A stretch of 64,000 nucleotides of DNA from Clostridium_AI sp002297865 (lineage in GTDB: Bacteria; Bacillota; Clostridia; Lachnospirales; Lachnospiraceae): NCBI GenBank assembly GCA_937903005.1, contig CALFNR010000126.1, positions 3,096 to 67,095 on the forward strand, given 5' to 3'. The notes below the pieces were generated by a model. That model ran no database searches, was not told where the DNA came from, and was given only the letters and a program-made list of their open reading frames with translations. Numbering within the stretch: position 1 is the first letter of the stretch; the number at the start of each line of letters is the position of its first letter. Of the stretch, positions 46,103 to 54,498 are shown piece after piece. A program made the position numbers and the translations under genes.

Positions 46103-47036
46103 TGAAAAAGAGAAATTAGAACAGGAAATATTAGAGTTCCAGGTAACGGAGGGCGAGGAAAATCAACGTATCGACAAATATCTAAGTATTTGTATGACGG
46201 GTAGTTCCCGTTCCTATATACAAAAACTAATAAAAGATGGAAATGTAACCATTGAGGATAAGCCGGTTAAGGCAAATTATAAAGTCGTTTCAGGAAATAA
46301 GATTCATGTAAGAGTTCCTGAGCCAGAACAGTTGGACATTGTGCCAGAAAATATTCCATTAGATATCCTGTATGAAGATTCGGATATCATTGTGATTAAT
46401 AAAGGAAAAGGAATGGTGGTTCATCCAGCAGCTGGACATTATTCTGGAACCATTGTCAATGGTCTTCTCTATCATTGCAAAGATGAGCTATCTGGTATCA
46501 ATGGAGTTATGAGACCAGGTATCGTTCATCGTATTGATATGAATACAACAGGTGTTATCGTTATCTGTAAAAATGATAAGGCTCATAATTGTATTGCAGC
46601 CCAGCTCAAGGAGCATTCTATTACGAGAGAATACCATGCGATTGTTTACAACCATTTCTCCGAGACTGAAGGAAAAGTCGATGCTCCTATCGGAAGACAT
46701 CCTGTAGAACGTAAAAAGATGGCAATCAATTATAAAAACGGAAAGAATGCTGTAACCCATTATGAAGTGATTCAGGATTTAAAGCAAAATTTCTCTTATA
46801 TCAAATGTCATTTGGAAACAGGTAGAACACATCAGATTCGTGTGCATATGGCAAGCATTCAGCATCCATTGCTTGGAGATGATGTGTATGGACCAAAACG
46901 TTCTAATTATCAGCTGCAGGGGCAGACACTGCATGCAAAAACACTAGGATTCATTCATCCAACTACCAATGAGTATGTAGAATTCTCTGCACCTTTGCCA
47001 GATTATTTTTCAGACTTACTAAGAAAATTAAGCTAA
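46092..47036 (+). CDS. rluD: RluD-type 23S rRNA pseudouridine synthase
   Basis: 314 residues. An N-terminal S4 domain (RIDKYLSICMTGSSRSYIQ) and the RluA/RluD catalytic domain with GIVHRIDMNTTGVIV (catalytic Asp in HRID) and LETGRTHQIRVHM. It isomerises uridines in rRNA. Pairing with lspA is standard in Firmicutes. Which uridines are modified cannot be told from sequence. Confidence 0.93.
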   Translation: MQNDEKEKLEQEILEFQVTEGEENQRIDKYLSICMTGSSRSYIQKLIKDGNVTIEDKPVKANYKVVSGNKIHVRVPEPEQLDIVPENIPLDILYEDSDIIVINKGKGMVVHPAAGHYSGTIVNGLLYHCKDELSGINGVMRPGIVHRIDMNTTGVIVICKNDKAHNCIAAQLKEHSITREYHAIVYNHFSETEGKVDAPIGRHPVERKKMAINYKNGKNAVTHYEVIQDLKQNFSYIKCHLETGRTHQIRVHMASIQHPLLGDDVYGPKRSNYQLQGQTLHAKTLGFIHPTTNEYVEFSAPLPDYFSDLLRKLS

Positions 47037-47041
47037 ATCTG

Positions 47042-47080
47042 CTACCCCTTTGCGTAAATTGGACATTAAGGGGTAGTTTT
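47042..47080 (+). terminator. Terminator after rluD
   Basis: CTACCCCTT (47042-47050) pairs with AAGGGGTAG (47068-47076), followed by TTTT. It closes the aroB-lspA-rluD transcript. Confidence 0.85.
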
Positions 47081-47156
47081 ACGAAAGATTAAGTGGTGAA
47101 ATGCATTGAAGAAAATACGACTTCATGAAGGAGAATCAAATGTAAGGAGACTCAAT

Positions 47157-48488
47157 ATGAAAAAAAACATTTATAAGTGGTTTATTACACTATCGATTCT
47201 ATTTATCAGCTTGACAGGAATAAAACAAGATACTGTCCATGCCTCAGGTAAAAGTTATGGGCTTTTGATAAGCAATTCAAAGGGGCATTATACATATTAC
47301 GATTTAAATGGTGTGAAGGGAACCCAGAGAATTGAGAAGAACTCAGCGGGAAAGGTTATGGTTCCATTGAAAAAGGTATGTTCTTATATGCCAGCTATTT
47401 CTTACGATTACGATTGGAACACACAAAAAGCAACAATCAAGAATAGAAAAAATGGAAAAAAGATAGTAGTTCGCAAAAATTCACAATATATTGATACTTA
47501 TGCAAGTAAAAATGCCAAGGCCAAGAAGGTGAAATTATCTGCAAAATCGTATCTTTCATCAGGTAGTAATGCATTAATGACAGATGTAAATGCATTAAAA
47601 TATGTATTTACAAAAACAACTGGTTACAAGTTCTATTCCAATGCAAATTCTAGCGGTAAAAAAGCAATTGGTGATGGTTTTTACAATTCGCCTAATATTA
47701 GAGGAATTATTGTCTATAATCCATATGCAGCAGTTAGTGCTCTTCCAAAGGCTTCAGCAGTAAGCTATGTTAGTGAAAAAGATTTGTCAAATATTGTGAA
47801 AGTGACAATCCCAGAGGGCTATTCAGCCGCGCAAATTGCAAACCTAATGGTGAATAAGGGAGTATGCCAGTCAACAAGAGCATTTTTGCAAGCAGTGAAT
47901 TCCGTATCGCCATCCTCATACTGGTTTTTAAAAGAGGTGAAAAAGTCATCTACCAGATGCTTTTATTTAGAAGGTTATTTATACCCTAGTACCTATGAGT
48001 TTTACAAAAATACCAGCCCAGCTAGTGCAATAGCAACAATACTAAAAAATACAGGAAATCAATATACAAAGCAGCAACAAGCACGTGCAAAAGAACTTGG
48101 TTACACAATGGATCAGGTGTTGACAATAGCTTCTATCATTGAAAAAGAAGTTTCACTAGCGAAAGAGCAGCCCAATGTATCATCTGTTTTGCATAATCGC
48201 TTGGATGTAGGGATGAAGCTTCAGTGTGATGCGACAATCTATTATGTAGAACGATATATTAAGCCTTATATAACCGGTGATGTGAATCGTTACAATGCTT
48301 ATTATAATACGAACAAATGTAAGGCACTGCCAAGCGGGCCAATTTGCAATCCAGGTAAAAAGGCAATACAGGCTGCACTTTATCCGAATGAAACAAACTA
48401 TTTTTATTTTTGTTCTGATAAAAACGGCATGTATTACTATGCAGAAACGTATGAAGAACATCTACAAAATATAGAAAAAATTAAATAA
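47157..48488 (+). CDS. MltG-like endolytic transglycosylase with amine-oxidase-type N-terminal domain
   Basis: 443 residues from the ATG at 47157, supported by AAGGAGA before it; a TTG 17 codons upstream is less likely. A signal peptide (about 1-30) is followed by a copper-amine-oxidase-N-like wall domain (VPLKKVCSYMPAISYDYDWN). The C-terminal YceG/MltG domain shows TIPEGYSAAQIANLM, YLEGYLYPSTYEF, the catalytic Glu in IASIIEKE, and LPSGPICNPGKKAIQAAL. It cuts nascent glycan strands in the wall. Most MltG proteins keep a cytoplasmic part and membrane helix; this one looks secreted. Confidence 0.85.
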   Translation: MKKNIYKWFITLSILFISLTGIKQDTVHASGKSYGLLISNSKGHYTYYDLNGVKGTQRIEKNSAGKVMVPLKKVCSYMPAISYDYDWNTQKATIKNRKNGKKIVVRKNSQYIDTYASKNAKAKKVKLSAKSYLSSGSNALMTDVNALKYVFTKTTGYKFYSNANSSGKKAIGDGFYNSPNIRGIIVYNPYAAVSALPKASAVSYVSEKDLSNIVKVTIPEGYSAAQIANLMVNKGVCQSTRAFLQAVNSVSPSSYWFLKEVKKSSTRCFYLEGYLYPSTYEFYKNTSPASAIATILKNTGNQYTKQQQARAKELGYTMDQVLTIASIIEKEVSLAKEQPNVSSVLHNRLDVGMKLQCDATIYYVERYIKPYITGDVNRYNAYYNTNKCKALPSGPICNPGKKAIQAALYPNETNYFYFCSDKNGMYYYAETYEEHLQNIEKIK

Positions 48489-48507
48489 TCAAGTAAAATT
48501 GCAGAAG

Positions 48508-48542
48508 CTGCTTATTCATGATTGGATGAGCAGTTTTTTTTA
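48508..48542 (+). terminator. Terminator after the MltG-like gene
   Basis: CTGC (48508-48511) pairs with GCAG (48530-48533) and TCAT (48516-48519) with ATGA (48526-48529), with a small internal bulge, followed by nine T. Confidence 0.75.
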
Positions 48543-48573
48543 TTTTTGAAAATTACTTGGACGACACAAATTC

Positions 48574-48625
48574 TTTACATAGATTTTACATAACAGTGTG
48601 GTGAATTTAACAATTATTCTTTACA
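48574..48625 (+). promoter_or_regulatory. Candidate PhoP boxes upstream of the Na/Pi cotransporter
   Basis: TTTACA at 48574, TTTACA at 48585 and TTAACA at 48607 are spaced by 11 and 22 bases, that is, on one helical face; another TTTACA lies at 48620. Direct TT(A/T)ACA repeats at 11-base period are the known target of Bacillus-type PhoP. The downstream gene encodes a phosphate transporter, which fits. Confidence 0.5.
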
Positions 48626-48656
48626 ATGAGATCAATATAAACGGAATGAGGTGACA

Positions 48657-48680
48657 TTTGTTCTTACATATAAGAACAAA
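48657..48680 (+). promoter_or_regulatory. Hairpin between the Shine-Dalgarno sequence and the start codon
   Basis: A perfect 10-base stem (48657-48666 with 48671-48680) with a CATA loop separates GAGGTGA (48648-48654) from the ATG at 48686. The linear gap is 31 bases, far too long, but with the hairpin folded it becomes 7 bases, the optimum. An in-frame TAA at 48671-48673 rules out an earlier start. Confidence 0.6.
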
Positions 48681-48685
48681 ATATT

Positions 48686-50344
48686 ATGACAATAACGAAT
48701 GTATTTGGCCTAATGGGCGGTCTTGCTCTATTTATATTTGGTATGAACCTAATGGGAGACGGTTTAAAACAAATGGCAGGCTCATATCTAAAGAAAATTT
48801 TGGAGAAACTAACAGCTAATCAGTTTATAGCAATGCTAGTTGGCGCTGGATTAACTGCTTTAATCCAAAGCTCAAATGCAATGTGTGTAATGGTTGTAGG
48901 TTTTGTAAATGCGGGAGTTATGCAGTTAGAACGCTCAGTTGGAATTTTAATGGGTGCAAAAATTGGTACAACTATGACCGGCCAGCTCATTGCCTTTAAC
49001 ATTACAGAAGCTGCTCCAGTTATCGCCTTTGCAGGCGTAGCATTAACGATGTTTTCAAAGAAAAAGAAAGTACGTTGCCTCGGTCAGATTATTGCAAGCT
49101 TAGGCGTATTGTTCATCGGTTTAGGTAAGATGAGTGAAGCGATGAAACCACTTCGAGATGTACCATGGTTTAGAGATGTGCTTGCAGGATTATCCAATCC
49201 TTTGTTAGCAGTTTTAATAGGTATTATTTTCACTGTAATTATTCAGAGTGCTTCGGCTTCTGTTGGTGTATTACAGGTTATGGCTATGAGTGGGATTATC
49301 GGATTTGAACATGCATTCTTTGTAATGATGGGAATGAACATTGGTGCAAGTGTTGCACCAGCGATTGCATCTATCGGCGGAAGAAAAGATGCAAAACGAG
49401 TGGCACTAATCGTTGTTCTATTTGAAAGCTTTGGTATGCTGCTCTTCTTGATACTTGCACAGTTTACTCCAATATTAGATTTGATTGCAAGTACTTCTCA
49501 TGACCCAAGTAGACAGTTGGCCAATGCGAATACAATATTTAACTGTACAACAGTAGCAGTATTATTGCCGTTTGCAGCACACTTAGCAAAATTGTCACAG
49601 TGCATTATTCGTGGTGAGGATGAGCAAGAAGAATGTAAGCTCAAATTCATTAACGAAGCTGGTTATCAGTCAAGTCCAGTTTTAGTTGAGCAGATTGATT
49701 CTGAAGTAAAACGTATGATGGATTTAGTAAAAATTAATTTAGACCATGCCACAAAAACGTATTTTTCCGATAAGACATTTGATACAGAAGAGTTTGGTAA
49801 TATAGAAGAAACGATAGATTTCTTAAATCGTGGTATCACAGATGCTTTAATACGTGCAAGTGCAATGGAAACAACGGATGAGGAAGCAAAACATGTTGGT
49901 AATTTATTTCATGTAATAAGTGATTTAGAGCGTATTGGTGACCATGCAGAAAATTTATTAGGTTATGCTAATAGAATTATAGAAAATAATTTGACCATAT
50001 CAGAAGATGCTAAGAATCAGCTTGATAGTCTGGTAAAGAATATTTATATTATTTATCAAGAAGCGTGTGAGCATTTATATTGTCCAGAACAGATTCGATA
50101 TGATCAGATTTATCAATTGGAAGATCGTATTGATAATATAGTAGAAGATATGAAAACGGATAATATTAGACGTTTGAATGAATCTATTTGCAAGTCACAG
50201 GAAGGACTTATCTTTGTTGAGACATTGGTGGATTTAGAACGTATATCAGACCACTGCCTAAATATTGCTCAGGCATCTAGAATTCGTTATCATCATACAG
50301 TTGTAGAGGAAAAGGTTTTAGAACCTGTACAGGCTGTTCAGTAA
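48686..50344 (+). CDS. Na+/Pi cotransporter family protein with PhoU-like C-terminal domain
   Basis: 552 residues. Two inverted membrane repeats carry the QSS-type motifs (ALIQSSNAMCVMVVGF and VIIQSASASVGVLQV) seen in type II Na/phosphate cotransporters. The C-terminal ~200 residues are helical and PhoU-like (SDLERIGDHAENL and LVDLERISDHCLN). It should import phosphate driven by sodium, with the PhoU part regulating it. A terminator follows. The start lies behind the hairpin described separately. Confidence 0.92.
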   Translation: MTITNVFGLMGGLALFIFGMNLMGDGLKQMAGSYLKKILEKLTANQFIAMLVGAGLTALIQSSNAMCVMVVGFVNAGVMQLERSVGILMGAKIGTTMTGQLIAFNITEAAPVIAFAGVALTMFSKKKKVRCLGQIIASLGVLFIGLGKMSEAMKPLRDVPWFRDVLAGLSNPLLAVLIGIIFTVIIQSASASVGVLQVMAMSGIIGFEHAFFVMMGMNIGASVAPAIASIGGRKDAKRVALIVVLFESFGMLLFLILAQFTPILDLIASTSHDPSRQLANANTIFNCTTVAVLLPFAAHLAKLSQCIIRGEDEQEECKLKFINEAGYQSSPVLVEQIDSEVKRMMDLVKINLDHATKTYFSDKTFDTEEFGNIEETIDFLNRGITDALIRASAMETTDEEAKHVGNLFHVISDLERIGDHAENLLGYANRIIENNLTISEDAKNQLDSLVKNIYIIYQEACEHLYCPEQIRYDQIYQLEDRIDNIVEDMKTDNIRRLNESICKSQEGLIFVETLVDLERISDHCLNIAQASRIRYHHTVVEEKVLEPVQAVQ

Positions 50345-50375
50345 ATAGAAAAATAAGTATAAACTGACAAAGTGT

Positions 50376-50416
50376 AAAGAAAGAGTAACAGTAGTACTAT
50401 TACTCTTTCTTTTTTT
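50376..50416 (+). terminator. Terminator after the Na/Pi cotransporter
   Basis: AAAGAAAGAGTAA (50376-50388) pairs with TTACTCTTTCTTT (50400-50412) around an 11-base loop, in a run ending with TTTTTTT. The A-rich 5' arm makes it potentially bidirectional. Confidence 0.88.
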
Positions 50417-50479
50417 AGGTTTTCTGTTATAATTGTAGTATGATAATGGATTTGAAGTACATAATGAGGGGGTATTTTT

Positions 50480-51502
50480 ATGAAAAAATTGAATTGTGCA
50501 TTAGGAGGTGGAGTGTTTTTAGGAGGAGCTGCTTACCTTATAAGTAAGCACAAAAAGAAAAAACTAAGAAAAAAGTACAATCTGTTAGATGAAATTTCTG
50601 ATAAAGATTTATTTGTTATACCTAAATTTGTATGCAATCCTACAGGTTTTATGATTATGAATAAGTTACAAACGGGAGGACAGGGAGAATACGTTCAAGG
50701 AGTCAAACGCACAGTTCGTCGGATAACTAGTTTTGATAATGAGAAAATAGAACTCTATATATATGAACCTGAAGATTCAGAAAAGGAAATGCTGCCTTGT
50801 CTTGTTTATTTCCATGGTGGAGCATATTTTATAGATTACTTACCAGGATATCATAGAATACTAGAAAATTATGCAAAGAATGTAAGGTGCAGAGTTGTTT
50901 CTGTGAGGTATAGGACGCTTGTTGATGTTACATATAAATCGAGTTTAAAAGACTGTTATCAAGGATTATTATGGGCTTACAACAATGCAGAGCAATTAAA
51001 GATTGATAAGAAACACATAGCAATTGGTGGGGATAGCGCTGGTGGAACATATGCTGCTGCAGTTACGCATCTTGTAAGGGAGTGGAATGGACCTAAATTA
51101 TGTTATCAGATGTTAATTTATCCAGCGACAGATATGTCTGTGTCTTCAGAGTCAGCAAAAAGATTCGTAGATACACCTGGTTGGAATTCAACCTGTAGCC
51201 GTAGTACATTTAAGTACATTATACCTACTTTAGATGATGAAACACGTCCGTATTTTAATTTAATTGAGCAGAAAAATTTTGAGGGATTGTGCGATGCTTA
51301 TGTTGAGGTTGAAGAAAATGATTGCCTGCATGATGATGGAGAGAAATATGCATGGTTATTAAAAGAAAATGGTTATGATGTTTATTATAATGATATGAAG
51401 AATACGTATCATGGATATGATCAAAACCAAGATCTTAAAGTATCAAAAGGTGTTATGAAATTAAGATATGAGTTACTAAGAAAAGCTTTTGCGGTAGAAT
51501 AA
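50480..51502 (+). CDS. HSL-type alpha/beta hydrolase (esterase/lipase), first of a tandem pair
   Basis: 340 residues. An N-terminal small-residue hydrophobic segment precedes a Lys-rich stretch (ISKHKKKKLRKKYN), suggesting membrane attachment with the enzyme on the cytosolic side. The oxyanion motif is YFHGGAYF, nucleophile Ser186 in GGDSAGG, Asp in ENDCLHDDG and His in YHGYD. It should hydrolyse short-chain esters, perhaps deacetylating sugars. It is followed after 11 bases by a paralogue. Confidence 0.85.
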   Translation: MKKLNCALGGGVFLGGAAYLISKHKKKKLRKKYNLLDEISDKDLFVIPKFVCNPTGFMIMNKLQTGGQGEYVQGVKRTVRRITSFDNEKIELYIYEPEDSEKEMLPCLVYFHGGAYFIDYLPGYHRILENYAKNVRCRVVSVRYRTLVDVTYKSSLKDCYQGLLWAYNNAEQLKIDKKHIAIGGDSAGGTYAAAVTHLVREWNGPKLCYQMLIYPATDMSVSSESAKRFVDTPGWNSTCSRSTFKYIIPTLDDETRPYFNLIEQKNFEGLCDAYVEVEENDCLHDDGEKYAWLLKENGYDVYYNDMKNTYHGYDQNQDLKVSKGVMKLRYELLRKAFAVE

Positions 51503-51513
51503 GAAGGAGGAGT

Positions 51514-52530
51514 TTGATGAAGAAAAGTATTGTGGGTATTGCAGCTCTTGCAGGAGGGGCTGCGCTTGTATGTAAGAATCGTAAGGACTATTATAAAAAA
51601 TATAATATACTTCCAGAGTACAGAACTATATTTAGGTTTACATTTAAAAAGTATATGATTAACAAGACGTGTATGGATTTTATGAATAAGGGGCTTGAGA
51701 ATAAAATAAGCTATCCTGCAGGTGTGACACTTTGTACAAGAACCATTCCGACGTATGATGGAACTAAGATACAGGTGCATATTATGGAACCGGAAAATGT
51801 AGCAGAAGACGAAGTACTGCCTTGTCTGGTATATTATCATGGTGGCGCTTATGTTATGGATCTTAGCGCCAGTTATTTTGATTTAGTGTCTAATTACGTG
51901 AAGCAGGCACGATGTAAAGTGGTTATGCCAAATTACAGAACACTATATAAAGCAACAGCTGATGCTTGTTTTGAAGATGCATATTCTACTTTGGTTTGGA
52001 CATATGAAAATGCTGATATACTACATATTGATAAAGAACGAATTGCAGTAGGTGGTGACAGTGCAGGAGGAGGACTCACAGCAGCGGTTACACATATGAC
52101 AAGAGATAGAAAAGGTCCTGAAGTGTGTTTCCAGATGATGATATATCCAGCAGTAGATGATTCTTTATCTACAGAGTCAATGAAAAAATATACAGATTCG
52201 CCGATATGGAACGCAAGAGCCAATAGAAAAATGTGGAATGAAGTGAAAAAGAGTTTATCTTCTGAGATGGAAAGATATGCATCGTCCCTTTCTAATGAGA
52301 ACTTTACCGGATTATGCAACGGTTACATAGAAGTCGAAGAATTCGACTGCCTTCATGATGAAGGAAAACTCTATGCTGAAAAATTGATGGAGAATGGATA
52401 TGAAGTAGAACTGAATGATGTGAAAGGTACATTTCATGGTTATGACCAGAGTAATGGAAAGTTATTTGGAAAGCAAATCATAGAATTGCGTTCAGACAGA
52501 TTAAGAAAGGCATTCTTAAAAGAGAATTAA
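51514..52530 (+). CDS. HSL-type alpha/beta hydrolase, second of a tandem pair
   Basis: 338 residues, clearly paralogous to the preceding gene (same N-terminal layout, CLVYYHGGAYV, GGDSAGGG with Ser183, EFDCLHDEG, FHGYDQ). The N-terminus KKSIVGIAALAGGAALVC is hydrophobic. AAGGAGG precedes the ATG. The two enzymes probably act on related esters. No substrate is indicated by context. Confidence 0.85.
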   Translation: MMKKSIVGIAALAGGAALVCKNRKDYYKKYNILPEYRTIFRFTFKKYMINKTCMDFMNKGLENKISYPAGVTLCTRTIPTYDGTKIQVHIMEPENVAEDEVLPCLVYYHGGAYVMDLSASYFDLVSNYVKQARCKVVMPNYRTLYKATADACFEDAYSTLVWTYENADILHIDKERIAVGGDSAGGGLTAAVTHMTRDRKGPEVCFQMMIYPAVDDSLSTESMKKYTDSPIWNARANRKMWNEVKKSLSSEMERYASSLSNENFTGLCNGYIEVEEFDCLHDEGKLYAEKLMENGYEVELNDVKGTFHGYDQSNGKLFGKQIIELRSDRLRKAFLKEN

Positions 52531-52595
52531 GTACAAGTTTAAGTATGGCAGGTTCATGAAATCACGATTAATTTAATGGTTTATTACTTAGAAGG

Positions 52596-52627
52596 CAGGA
52601 TAAGTCACATATGCTTATCCTGTTTTT
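52596..52627 (+). terminator. Terminator after the tandem esterases
   Basis: CAGGATAAG (52596-52604) pairs with CTTATCCTG (52614-52622), loop of 9 bases, followed by TTTTT. Confidence 0.87.
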
Positions 52628-52628
52628 C

Positions 52629-52667
52629 CCTTATAGGAAAGTCTTCTGCCAGTCCTTACCTATAAGG
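52629..52667 (+). repeat. Inverted repeat just after the esterase terminator
   Basis: CCTTATAGG (52629-52637) and CCTATAAGG (52659-52667) form a perfect 9-base stem over a 21-base loop, flanked by T on the left and A on the right, so the stem can extend after a mismatch. It may belong to the structured RNA that follows or be an operator. Confidence 0.5.
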
Positions 52668-52689
52668 AAAAAAGCACCTAAAAAACAGA

Positions 52690-52830
52690 GGCTGGATGCA
52701 CACGAACGGGTAAGGAAGTTAGTCGCTAAAGAACAGCGACACCCGCTCGGCGTGGCAAAGTGCCTTCTTCCTCAAGATTGGGGGTAGGGGAGTTAAGAGT
52801 GTCGAAGACACTTTGTTCTATTAACTCTAT
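52690..52830 (+). ncRNA. Probable structured non-coding RNA, class not established
   Basis: This stretch has no ORF but is richer in G and C than its surroundings and is packed with complementary segments: GTCGCT 52722-52727 / AGCGAC 52735-52740; CGGGT 52707-52711 / ACCCG 52741-52745; GGAAG 52714-52718 / CTTCC 52767-52771 (crossing the previous stem, so a pseudoknot); GGCA / TGCC at 52754-52764; AGTGTC 52798-52803 / GACACT 52807-52812 with a GAA loop; GAGTTAA 52790-52796 / TTAACTC 52821-52827. Clostridial raiA-type RNA is one candidate, from memory only. The strand is assumed from the neighbours. Confidence 0.5.
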
Positions 52831-52932
52831 GGACTTATTGATAATATTTCATACTTTAAAAAGTATTTGAAATACACTAGAAAATAGGATACAATGATAA
52901 AGGAATGGAACAGGAAGAAAGAGAGTGTAATA

Positions 52933-53634
52933 ATGGAATTTATTAGGATAGACGAGAATACAGTTCGTTGTATTGTAAATGAAGATGACATGAGAGAATA
53001 TGACGTTGAGATAGATGATTTCCTTAAAAATAAAAGTAAAGTGCAAGAGTTTCTACATAATATTGTAGAAAGAGCGTCGGATGAAATCGGATATGAGCCC
53101 AAGGATGGCTTGTTAGCGATGCAGATTATGATGTTGCCGAAAAATCGACTGGCTATTACATTTTCAGAAAAGATGGAAGAAGGTGGAGAGCTTGGCGACC
53201 TAATTCAACAGGTAGCTGGCGCAACGCTTGAAAAAGTAGCATCTTTAAAAGAATTATTTGAAGATGAAGAATCGAATGAGAAAAGTGAGCCACAAAAAAC
53301 AGGCAAAAAGAAAAAGGCACAAACCGTTTCCATGCGAATATTTGAATTTGATTCGATGAACGAATTTGAAGAATTCACAGCTGTTATTTCGAACAAGCTA
53401 AATGTGAAAAGCAGTTTATTTAAGGATGAACAAAGTAAGCGGTTTTATGTTATTCTTGAGAAGGGAAGGCTTTCAAAAGTTAATTTTAGTTTTGTGTGCC
53501 AGACAGCTACTGAATATGGAAAATTCATTTCGGATAAAGAAGATAGAAAAGCGTATATAGAAGAACATTTTGCTTGTATAATAGCAGCGAAGGCTATTAA
53601 AATTATCAAGAAATTAAGTGAGGTTGATTCTTAA
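52933..53634 (+). CDS. mecA: MecA-family ClpC adaptor protein
   Basis: 233 residues from the ATG at 52933, where MEFIRIDENTVRCIVNEDDM matches the normal MecA beginning; an earlier in-frame ATG at 52894 would add 13 charged residues. The N-terminal substrate-binding domain, an acidic linker (about 105-125) and a C-terminal ClpC-binding domain (MRIFEFDSMNEFEEF) are visible. It delivers substrates to ClpCP protease. A GAGAG ribosome site precedes it. An inverted repeat at 52845-52874 lies upstream. Confidence 0.85.
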   Translation: MEFIRIDENTVRCIVNEDDMREYDVEIDDFLKNKSKVQEFLHNIVERASDEIGYEPKDGLLAMQIMMLPKNRLAITFSEKMEEGGELGDLIQQVAGATLEKVASLKELFEDEESNEKSEPQKTGKKKKAQTVSMRIFEFDSMNEFEEFTAVISNKLNVKSSLFKDEQSKRFYVILEKGRLSKVNFSFVCQTATEYGKFISDKEDRKAYIEEHFACIIAAKAIKIIKKLSEVDS

Positions 53635-53660
53635 TATAAGGAAGTCAACCTTATTTTTTC
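53621..53660 (+). terminator. Terminator overlapping the end of mecA
   Basis: GGTTGA (53622-53627) pairs with TCAACC (53645-53650), extended by TTC/GAA, followed by TTATTTTTT. The left arm includes the last codons of mecA. Confidence 0.78.
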
Positions 53661-53728
53661 ACAAAATTTTCTAGTATTATTCACATTTGAAAAATAATAG
53701 GTAGTAAACTATTGAGGAGGAAATATAA

Positions 53729-54451
53729 ATGGAGAATAATTTGTGGAGTGTGAACAAAAAGAACATCGAGAATGATATTAAGGTAGTGCTGGATTTATTA
53801 TCAAAAAAGTACAAGTTGGAAGAATTGGAATGTAGTGAGTTTAAAAAGCTGAAAATACAGAATATGGACTACACAGTTAGGTGTTTTAAAATAGATGGGG
53901 TAGGACATTTGACAATTATGGATTCAAGAGAATCCCAGGGATTGCAGATGGTTTCAATTGTAGTAGCGTCATACTTTAAAAATCTACCTCTACTGTCGTC
54001 TGATTTTATGTACATAAAAGAAAAGAGGAATTTTTTAGTGGAAATTTATGATCTTGTTCCAGAACGAGACGAAGTATATATTGAATTTATTCGAAAATTT
54101 CAACAGATGAAAGAAGCGTTGGATTTACCGGATATGAAACTGAAAGAAAACTGGTATGACGCTATTCGACCTGTTTGTACGGCAAAAATAGCTACACCGG
54201 AAGAAGATAATGCAATTTTGGCTTTTATTAACGATACCTTTAGATTGTTTATAGAGATGGAACAAAGTGTTCATGAGCTTGACAAAGAAGAACGTCAATG
54301 TAAGTGGAACATAACGCAAGATTATACGGATAAATTAATCAATAGTGGTAGTTCTTCGGCTAATATATTTAAGGCAGTATTAGGACCTGATAAAACAAAG
54401 GAATTCTTTGACAATATTTTCTTTGGATTAAAATTTAACATCCCATCATGA
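53729..54451 (+). CDS. Hypothetical protein, unrecognised
   Basis: 240 residues with AGGAGG before the ATG, so a real gene is likely. No signal peptide or membrane helix. The sequence is mixed alpha/beta with RCFKIDGVGHLTIMDSR and a region LVEIYDLVPERDEVYIEF; I do not recognise the family. It stands in its own unit after the mecA terminator, followed 47 bases later by fliB. No function is proposed. Confidence 0.7.
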   Translation: MENNLWSVNKKNIENDIKVVLDLLSKKYKLEELECSEFKKLKIQNMDYTVRCFKIDGVGHLTIMDSRESQGLQMVSIVVASYFKNLPLLSSDFMYIKEKRNFLVEIYDLVPERDEVYIEFIRKFQQMKEALDLPDMKLKENWYDAIRPVCTAKIATPEEDNAILAFINDTFRLFIEMEQSVHELDKEERQCKWNITQDYTDKLINSGSSSANIFKAVLGPDKTKEFFDNIFFGLKFNIPS

Positions 54452-54498
54452 TATAATATTTCGTTTTGAAAGTACTAGAACACAATTGAGGAGAAGAC

